The notes under the pieces are model-generated. The model was given only the letters and a program-made list of their open reading frames with translations. It was not told where the DNA came from and searched no databases. A stretch of DNA of 64,000 nt from Alphaproteobacteria bacterium (GTDB lineage Bacteria; Pseudomonadota; Alphaproteobacteria; UBA828), in NCBI GenBank assembly GCA_011523425.1, contig WTGU01000069.1, forward strand, positions 1 through 64,000, read 5' to 3'. A program made the position numbers and the translations under genes. This document shows, in pieces, positions 58,167 through 64,000 of this stretch. Each line of letters opens with the position of its first letter. The first letter of the stretch is position 1.

Positions 58167-60494
58167 GTGACGGATCGCCCTGCCCGATCCGGTTCGCGCC
58201 GCGGCATCCTGACGACGACATCCGCTGCCGATCACGATCCGATCGAGCGGCCGGCGCTGACGCCGCACCTCGAATTCCGGTCACTCGGCGAAGACCGTGC
58301 GCTGCTGGTGTCGGACTCCTTCAACACGTTGCTGCACGGGCGGATCCACTGCGATCTGCTGCCCCTTCTCGACGGCCGGCGCGCGCGGGACGAGATCGTT
58401 GCCGCCCTCGCGGGCGTCCATGCGGGCGCCGAGGTGGAGCAGGCGCTGGCCTCGCTCGCCGCCAGGGGATACGTCGTCTCCGGCGCGCATGCCATGGACC
58501 GCTCCCGGGCGGCGTTCTGGTCGGCGCTGGGCGCCTCGCCCCGCCGGGTGGAGGAGCGGCTCGGCGCATCGACGGTCGCGGTCGAGGGAGACGACGGCCG
58601 CCTCGTCCGCGGCCTGGGCGCCATGGGCGTGACGGTGGCCGCAGATCGCCCGACGCTCGTCGCCGTCGTCTGCGCCGACTATCTCGACGAGCGGCACGAC
58701 TCTCTCAATCGCCGCCACCTTGCCGCCCGCACGCCCTGGATGCTGGTCCGGCCCGCGGGCGTGCAGCCGCTCTTCGGACCCGTCTTCCGGCCGGCGGAAC
58801 AGGGCCCGTGCTGGGCCTGCCTCGCCTACCGGATGCACGGCAATCAGGAGGTGCACACCTTCCTGCGCAATTTGGGCGGCGAGGATGCGGCCTTCGTGCC
58901 TTTCGCCGCCGTGCCCACCACCCTGGATGCGGTGGCGGGCCTCGCCGCGGCCGAGATCGCCAAGTGGCTGGTCCTGGGCGACGCGGCGCCACTCCACCAG
59001 AGGGCGATCTCGCTGGACCTCGCCAGCCTCGAGAGCGCGCACCATCCGACCATGCGCCGGCCGCAGTGCCCCGTCTGCGGCGACGAGGCGCGCCATCGCG
59101 CCGACCGGCCGGCGCAGCCGGTACGCCTCGGCCCGAGCCCGAAGGGCACGCGCAACAGCGGTGGCGTGCGCGCGATCTCACCGGAGGAAACCCTCGCCCG
59201 TTACCGGCATCTGATCAGCCCGGTGAGCGGGATCGTCACATGGGTGGCGCGCACCACGGCGGAGTCCGACCCCTGGCTGCACGTCCACTGGGCCGGCAGC
59301 AATCTGGCGCTCCGGATCAGGAGCCTGAGCTCGCTCAGGCGCAGCCTGCGGAGCAAGAGCGCGGGCAAGGGGAGCACCGCGCAGCAGTCCGAGGTAAGCG
59401 CGCTTTGCGAGGCGATCGAGCGCTATTGCGGCGCCTTCCACGGCGACGAGATCAGGCGGCCGGCGCGGTTATCGGATTTTGCGGCAGCCGGCGGCGCGGA
59501 GGCGATCCACCCCAACCAGGTTCAGCTCTTCAGCGAACGGCAACTGGACCACGCAGACGAGATCAACGCCCGCGGCCATCCCTACAACGTAGTGCCGCCG
59601 CGCTTCGATCCCGAGAAGGAGATCGACTGGTCGCCGGTGTGGTCGCTCACGCAAGGCCGGCACCGCTATCTCCCCACGTCCATGCTCTACGGCATGACGC
59701 CCGAGCAGCGGGCGCATGCGGACCTCTGGGCGGATTCGAACGGATGCGCCGCCGGCAACACGCTCGAAGAGGCGATCCTGCAGGGGTTCTACGAGCTGGT
59801 GGAGCGCGATGCCGTCGCCATCTGGTGGTACAACCGGCTGCGCCTGCCCGCGGTGGAGCTCGGGAGCTTCAGCGACGACTACCTGTCCACCGCGCCCGAC
59901 TATTACCGGGGCCGCAATCGCGACATGTGGGTGCTGGACGCGACCTCAGACCTCGGCATCCCCGCCTTCGTCGCGCTCTCGCGCCGCACCGACGTCGAGA
60001 GCGAGGACATCATCTACGGCGCCGGCGCGCACGCGGACCCGCGTATCGCAGCGCTCCGCGCGGTGTGCGAGATGAACCAGTGCCTGACCTGGGTGCCAAG
60101 CCCGGGCGACGGCGGCGGCCGCTACGGCGTGGACGATCCCATGTGCCTGTGGTGGTGGAAGAACGCGACGCTCGCGGACCATCCCTACCTGGCGTCGGCG
60201 CCGGATGCCACGCCGCGCCGCCGGGCGGACTATCCGGTCCCCGACGGCGCCGACCTGAGAGAGGACGTGGAGCGCTGCCGCGCGCTGGTCGAGGCCCGGG
60301 GCATGGAGTTCCTCGTTCTCGACCAGACCCGGGCGGACGTCGGGATGCCGGTGGTTCGGGTGATCGTGCCGGGCCTGCGCCACTTCTGGGAACGCTTCGC
60401 GCCGGGGCGGCTCTTCGACGTGCCGGTGGAGATGGGCCGGCGCGAGTCTCCCCTGGCGGAGTCCGACCTCAATCCGGTCCCGGTCATCGCCTGA
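58167..60494 (+). CDS. Fused E1-like/YcaO TOMM cyclodehydratase
   Basis: The 775-residue protein is a fused azoline-forming cyclodehydratase. The N-terminal ~100 residues look like a winged-helix leader-recognition (RRE) domain (SFNTLLHGRIHCDLLPLLDG). Next is an E1-like part with zinc tetrathiolate Cys pairs CWAC (215-218) and CPVC (301-304). From about residue 342 is the YcaO domain, with SEVSALCEAIERYC (from 408) and AILQGFYELVERDA for ATP/Mg binding. It ends NPVPVIA, near the Pro-rich C terminus of SagD-type enzymes. It would turn Cys residues of a precursor into thiazolines. Start GTG at 58167; the upstream frame overlaps the previous gene. Confidence 0.88.
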   Translation: MTDRPARSGSRRGILTTTSAADHDPIERPALTPHLEFRSLGEDRALLVSDSFNTLLHGRIHCDLLPLLDGRRARDEIVAALAGVHAGAEVEQALASLAARGYVVSGAHAMDRSRAAFWSALGASPRRVEERLGASTVAVEGDDGRLVRGLGAMGVTVAADRPTLVAVVCADYLDERHDSLNRRHLAARTPWMLVRPAGVQPLFGPVFRPAEQGPCWACLAYRMHGNQEVHTFLRNLGGEDAAFVPFAAVPTTLDAVAGLAAAEIAKWLVLGDAAPLHQRAISLDLASLESAHHPTMRRPQCPVCGDEARHRADRPAQPVRLGPSPKGTRNSGGVRAISPEETLARYRHLISPVSGIVTWVARTTAESDPWLHVHWAGSNLALRIRSLSSLRRSLRSKSAGKGSTAQQSEVSALCEAIERYCGAFHGDEIRRPARLSDFAAAGGAEAIHPNQVQLFSERQLDHADEINARGHPYNVVPPRFDPEKEIDWSPVWSLTQGRHRYLPTSMLYGMTPEQRAHADLWADSNGCAAGNTLEEAILQGFYELVERDAVAIWWYNRLRLPAVELGSFSDDYLSTAPDYYRGRNRDMWVLDATSDLGIPAFVALSRRTDVESEDIIYGAGAHADPRIAALRAVCEMNQCLTWVPSPGDGGGRYGVDDPMCLWWWKNATLADHPYLASAPDATPRRRADYPVPDGADLREDVERCRALVEARGMEFLVLDQTRADVGMPVVRVIVPGLRHFWERFAPGRLFDVPVEMGRRESPLAESDLNPVPVIA

Positions 60495-60504
60495 GAGGCC
60501 GACA

Positions 60505-61806
60505 ATGAAGAGCCCCATCGACGCAGCAGAATTTCTCGTGTCGAAAGCCGGCGACGACGACGCGTTTCGTGACCGTCTTCTCGCAAACCCCCAGGAAACC
60601 ATCGAAGCGGAGCTCGGCGTTACCCTTGACGGAGATCATCGGATTCACGTGCACGAAGACAGCTATTCGGCGACCCATCTCGTGCTTCCGCCGCGCGAAA
60701 AATACACTCGAGAAGAACGGGAGGAAGCAAGAGGCGGTGCGGCGTCGCTCGAGTTTCTTCGCAAGACAATGCACGACCCCGCGCCTCCCCGTCGTCCGCC
60801 TGCGCCCGGACGGTCGCGATCCCGAGAGGTCGTCCCTACCGCCGAGGCACTGGCGAGAGAGGCCGAAGAAAGCATCGGTCTCGGTCTCGAATTCCTGAAG
60901 TCGACCATCGACGAATTCGGGGCCTGGCACTGCATCCGCTTCAACACCGCCGACCCGGACATTCCCCGGCATTTCGAGAGGCCCCCCTTCGTTTCGGCTC
61001 TCTGCGTGCTTGCCTTGGAGCGTTGCCCTGACGCGCGCGCAAAGGCCATGTGCGCTGCCACCAGGGCGTATCTTGTCGGCTCGATCGAATATCCCGGGCT
61101 ATGGCGCTACTACCGCCATTTGCCGCAAGACCTCGACAGCACGGCGCTCTGTTCGCTCGTCCTCCGGGCTCATCCCTGGATTTTGCTGGGCAGAAACGTT
61201 CCGAAAATACTGGCCAATCGCGACGACGAGGGTCGTTTCCTGACATGGCTCCTGGCAGAAGACGAGCCCACTGTCGTGTCGACCTTTCGCATCGAAGCCG
61301 ACCCCGTCGTCAATGCGAACGTCATCGCCTATCTCGGCGACCACCCCGAAACCGAACCCGCCCAACGCTGGCTGGAAGCCCTGCTTGGCGAAGGCGGCGA
61401 GACGAATTCGTCCAAATGGTATCCGGATACCGTCGCGATCTACTATGCGATCAGCCGCGCCGTGGTTCGCGTGCAGCCTGCTCTCGATCGCCTGCGCCCG
61501 GTGCTCGCGGAGCGCATCCTGGGTTTGCGCGACGGGACGGGAGAATTCGGCAACGTTCTCCAGACCGCCCAGGCCGTGTCGGCGCTCCACAATGTCGGAC
61601 GCCTCGAAAACGATCACGCCAAACGCCAGGCGGAAAAGTTGATCGATTTGCAAGGTGACGACGGTAGCTGGCCGGAGCTTCTCGCCTTCGGCGACCAGTC
61701 CGTCAAGTGGGGTACGGCAGGCCGGATAGGGCACGGCTCCGAAGCCGTGACGTCCGCGTTCTGCATCGAGGCTCTGGCACGTCTCGTCGAGACATTGCGG
61801 GCCTGA
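60505..61806 (+). CDS. NHLP leader peptide fused to a terpene-cyclase/prenyltransferase-repeat domain
   Basis: Residues ~1-75 match NHLP (nitrile-hydratase-like leader) RiPP leaders: FRDRLLANPQETIEAELGVT, IHVHEDSYSATHLVLPPR. This is followed not by a core peptide but, after a Pro/Arg-rich linker, by a ~310-residue alpha-helical repeat domain like squalene-hopene/class II terpene cyclases. It shows DLDSTA (209-214), close to the catalytic DxDDTA, VVNANVIAYLGD, and a QW-type QGDDGSW (383-389). The gene starts 10 bases after the YcaO gene. It may be an enzyme delivered to the cluster's leader-binding domain. The product ends 102 bases before the next gene. Confidence 0.78.
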   Translation: MKSPIDAAEFLVSKAGDDDAFRDRLLANPQETIEAELGVTLDGDHRIHVHEDSYSATHLVLPPREKYTREEREEARGGAASLEFLRKTMHDPAPPRRPPAPGRSRSREVVPTAEALAREAEESIGLGLEFLKSTIDEFGAWHCIRFNTADPDIPRHFERPPFVSALCVLALERCPDARAKAMCAATRAYLVGSIEYPGLWRYYRHLPQDLDSTALCSLVLRAHPWILLGRNVPKILANRDDEGRFLTWLLAEDEPTVVSTFRIEADPVVNANVIAYLGDHPETEPAQRWLEALLGEGGETNSSKWYPDTVAIYYAISRAVVRVQPALDRLRPVLAERILGLRDGTGEFGNVLQTAQAVSALHNVGRLENDHAKRQAEKLIDLQGDDGSWPELLAFGDQSVKWGTAGRIGHGSEAVTSAFCIEALARLVETLRA

Positions 61807-61908
61807 GGGAGGCGCCGTTACGACATGCTCGTCCGCACGGGCGTTCGCAAGCGCCCTCTCGCTGAAGCCGATTCGACTCCCGCACCCGTTGTCGCGTGAG
61901 GAAGCACC

Positions 61909-63027
61909 ATGGACGTTGACGAGGCAGTCACGCTTACCCAGGACCGTCTTGCCCAAGAGGGCGGCACCATGGCCGACCTGCTCGGGCACTTTCGAAGCGG
62001 GATTTCGCCGGTTCTCATCGGCGATTCCGAATGGGAGGACATACTCGACTGCGCCGTGAAACTTCCCATCACCATGGGCGCTCTGCCGTTCGGCTTTGAG
62101 CTGCCGCTGCATGCACGCAGGCCACAGGCTGATTTCGGTGTTTCGCTCGCGAGCGGAACCAGAACGGCGGCGTTTTTCGAAGAGCGCGCTCGGACCGACC
62201 AGTCGGATGGAACCGCGAAAGCGATCGTGCAGTTGTTCAGACAAATGGATGACGAAGACTCACCGCTGCGTGACATTGTCGGCCGCAAGTTGATGCTGGA
62301 ATTCGACATCGGCTCGGCGCGGGAAAGCAAGATATCGCTTCCGGGCATGTTCCTGCGGCCGGGCGAACGCCCCATCATCGGCGCCCGTGGTCAGGCGGAC
62401 GATGTCGCCATGGTGGTCGACGCGCTCGCTTCCTGCGTCGGCTGGGAGGTGACCGACGCCGAGCGGGCGACCGTCGAACGCGTTTACCTGGCGCAGCCTG
62501 GAGAGACGCGCATGGATTCGTTCGGTGTGTTCCCGTCTCGCTCGCGGGCGATCCGCCTGGCGATCATGGGCTTCAGATCGGGGCAGGAAACATGTTCCTA
62601 TCTTGAAGACACGGGCTGGCCGGGCCGAATCCAGACCGTCGCCTCCGTGATTGCGCGCTTCAGGGAGCGCGCGAACATCGTCAGGGTCGGGGCGAACATC
62701 GACGTGCAGGAAGAGGGTATCGGTCCGACGCTCGGCCTCACGCTCATCGTCAAGCAGAGATACACGAAGGATTCACGCTATTGGCTCGACGGCCTGACCG
62801 ATTGGGACCCGTTCCTGGCGGCACTGAGCCACGAGGACCTCGTCGTTCCGGAGAAGCTTGCGGCGCTTGCCGACTGGGTCTCGAGACCGACAACGCTTTT
62901 TGCGAAGTCCGGGCAGTATGTACTGCTGCGCGGCATTCACCACATAAAGCTGGTCATATCCGGCAATCGGCTCCGACACGCGAAAGCCTACGTGTTCATG
63001 GTGCTTTCCGGAGCGGTCTCGGCTTAG
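61909..63027 (+). CDS. Uncharacterised protein of the RiPP-like cluster
   Basis: I do not recognise this 372-residue soluble protein. It has no signal peptide or membrane helix. Distinct segments are LPITMGALPFGFELPLHA, KLMLEFDIGSARESKISLPG, RQMDDEDSPLRD and a C terminus reading LLRGIHHIKLVISG. Alternating beta-rich segments and the terminal HIKL element loosely recall ABBA-type aromatic prenyltransferases, but this is speculation. GAGGAAG lies about 6 bases before the ATG. Position suggests it works with the cyclase-like protein upstream on the cluster's product. Confidence 0.7.
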   Translation: MDVDEAVTLTQDRLAQEGGTMADLLGHFRSGISPVLIGDSEWEDILDCAVKLPITMGALPFGFELPLHARRPQADFGVSLASGTRTAAFFEERARTDQSDGTAKAIVQLFRQMDDEDSPLRDIVGRKLMLEFDIGSARESKISLPGMFLRPGERPIIGARGQADDVAMVVDALASCVGWEVTDAERATVERVYLAQPGETRMDSFGVFPSRSRAIRLAIMGFRSGQETCSYLEDTGWPGRIQTVASVIARFRERANIVRVGANIDVQEEGIGPTLGLTLIVKQRYTKDSRYWLDGLTDWDPFLAALSHEDLVVPEKLAALADWVSRPTTLFAKSGQYVLLRGIHHIKLVISGNRLRHAKAYVFMVLSGAVSA

Positions 63028-63036
63028 AGACGAAGG

Positions 63037-63064
63037 TGCCCCCCGGCGTTCGCGAAGGGGGGCA
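63037..63064. terminator. Bidirectional hairpin between convergent cluster genes
   Basis: Perfect 8-base arms TGCCCCCC (63037-63044) and GGGGGGCA (63057-63064) enclose a 12-base loop between the plus-strand cluster and the minus-strand precursor gene. No T-run follows on either strand, so termination strength is uncertain. Confidence 0.5.
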
Positions 63065-63133
63065 GTTCAGGCCGCGCACGAACGCGGATTCGGAATGTTC
63101 CGCTTGTGACCGGCTACACGCCGGCCATGGGAT

Positions 63134-63385
63134 CTACCAGCAACAGCACAGCCCGGCCGAGATGGCCTCGAGCTGCTCCTCGCTGATGTTCGGGTCCGGC
63201 GGCAACGCGAGATGCACCGTCTGCATGTCGCTCTCATGGACCTTGATCGTCATCGACTCGGGAATGGTGATGCCCAGCTCCTCGGAGATGGTGCTCTTCG
63301 GATCTGCGAGAAGCTGCTGTCGGAAATCCGCATCCAGAGCAGACTTCTCGACTATCTGCTTCAGCATTTCGTCGCCACTTCTCAT
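63134..63385 (-). CDS. NHLP-family RiPP precursor with predicted core Leu-Cys-Cys-Cys-Trp
   Basis: The 83-residue peptide has an NHLP leader (FRQQLLADPKSTISEELGIT, IKVHESDMQTVHLALPPDP) ending in ISEEQLEAISAG, the usual pre-cleavage helix and small-residue site (typically GG or AG). Only LCCCW follows before the stop. Three adjacent Cys are ideal substrates for the YcaO cyclodehydratase encoded nearby. The ATG at 63385 has GAGGGAG at good spacing; a GTG 21 bases upstream would include the ribosome site in the gene. A weak promoter candidate (TTGACC at 63439-63444, 17 bases, TACTCG) lies upstream. Confidence 0.85.
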   Translation of the reverse strand: MRSGDEMLKQIVEKSALDADFRQQLLADPKSTISEELGITIPESMTIKVHESDMQTVHLALPPDPNISEEQLEAISAGLCCCW

Positions 63386-63539
63386 GGCAATGCTCCCTCG
63401 GTTCACGCACGATACCGAGTAACACGATCATTTTTCCCGGTCAAGCGCCTGAAGTAACGGAATTTATTATGGTATCGACAAGTTTATCTTATGACGCCGG
63501 AATGCCTGGTGTGGCGTACGGCGGCCGCGCGCCGGCTTC

Positions 63540-64000
63540 TCAGGACTCGGTCGCGGCCCGCTTCGCAGATCGCCGGTCGAGCGCCGTCAGCAGCGCCGGC
63601 AAGAGCGTCAGGTCGGCAACGAGCGCAAAGGCGATGATCAGCGCGGTAAGGACCCCGACCTGGGCGGTCGGAACGAACGGAGAGAACACGAAGATGAGAA
63701 AACCGGCGACGAGCACGACCGTCGTCGTGAACAGGGCACGGCCGCTCGTGTCGAAGGCGTAGCGCACCGCCTCGTCCGGGTCATGGCCGAATTCATGCCG
63801 CGCACGGCGGTACTTGCTGAGGAAATGCACCGTATCGTCGACGACGATGCCTATGGTCATGGCCACCACGACAGACAGCGAAAGACCGACCTGTCCGACC
63901 GCCAATCCCCAGACGCCGAAGCCCAGCACGGCGGGAAGCAGGTTGGGAACGATGCTTATCAGGCCCAGCCGCAGCGAGCGTAGAGCGAAGAGGAGAATGG
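63540..64000 (-). CDS. RND/MMPL-family transporter, N-terminal part beyond the window
   Basis: The C-terminal ~153 residues are visible; the frame stays open to the right edge. It reads LRSLRLGLISIVPNLLPAVL, then IGIVVDDTVHFLSKYRRA (the RND/MMPL/SSD Asp pair in membrane helix 4-like position), FTTTVVLVAGFLIFVFSPF and ALVADLTLLPALLTALD. This is typical of the last membrane bundle of MMPL-type exporters. It lies 154 bases upstream of the precursor gene on the same strand and is a good candidate exporter for the cluster's product. Confidence 0.88.
   Translation of the reverse strand, partial: ILLFALRSLRLGLISIVPNLLPAVLGFGVWGLAVGQVGLSLSVVVAMTIGIVVDDTVHFLSKYRRARHEFGHDPDEAVRYAFDTSGRALFTTTVVLVAGFLIFVFSPFVPTAQVGVLTALIIAFALVADLTLLPALLTALDRRSAKRAATES

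Overview
The window looks like chromosome from a high-GC alphaproteobacterium, most likely Rhodospirillales in the broad sense. This is inferred from base composition, the carA-carB-greA and thrS-infC-rpmI-rplT-pheS-pheT blocks, and the gene families present; no 16S rRNA is here. About 22 kb of housekeeping and C1-metabolism genes come first. Accessory regions follow, each lying beside a tRNA gene (Ser, Asn, Lys).

1-4.96 kb: carA (cut by the left edge), carB and greA. 5.1-12.3 kb: a corrinoid methyl-transfer module with an MttB-type methyltransferase, a RACo-like ferredoxin/ASKHA activator, a pterin-binding methyltransferase, a DUF1638 protein, a B12-binding corrinoid protein and a GlxA/AraC-type regulator. 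Together they would move methyl groups from a methylated amine, through a corrinoid, to tetrahydrofolate. A direct-repeat operator upstream of the corrinoid operon fits control by the GlxA-type regulator. 12.4-22.3 kb: acuI, then the translation block (thrS, infC with an ATA start, rpmI, rplT, pheS, pheT), then lepA.

22.7-46.2 kb: a catabolic block that begins at tRNA-Ser(GGA). It ends at a diverged copy of the 3' end of that tRNA and its downstream flank, so it looks like an old tRNA-anchored island that has lost its integrase. It carries a TRAP transporter, two complete Opp/Dpp-type ABC importers and a set of enzymes: an LLM flavin oxidoreductase, an isochorismatase-family hydrolase, an amidohydrolase, an acyl-CoA ligase, a tandem alpha/beta-hydrolase, a FAD oxidoreductase and a carboxymuconolactone-decarboxylase-like protein.

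46.5-55.2 kb: a nitroreductase, an autoregulated ArsR / AHSA1 / haloalkane-dehalogenase-like operon, a sterol-C24-methyltransferase-like gene, a decayed integrase beside tRNA-Asn, a metal-independent M24 (creatinase/DoeA-like) hydrolase and a double-length UxaA-family protein, then tRNA-Lys.

55.7-64.0 kb is the most unusual region. It is a candidate RiPP (thiazole/oxazole-modified microcin type) cluster: an AlkB-type di-iron monooxygenase fused to a degenerate GlnE-like nucleotidyltransferase; a fused E1-like/YcaO cyclodehydratase; a protein joining an NHLP leader peptide to a terpene-cyclase/prenyltransferase-repeat domain; an unrecognised 372-residue protein; a small NHLP precursor whose predicted core is only Leu-Cys-Cys-Cys-Trp; and an RND/MMPL exporter cut by the right edge.
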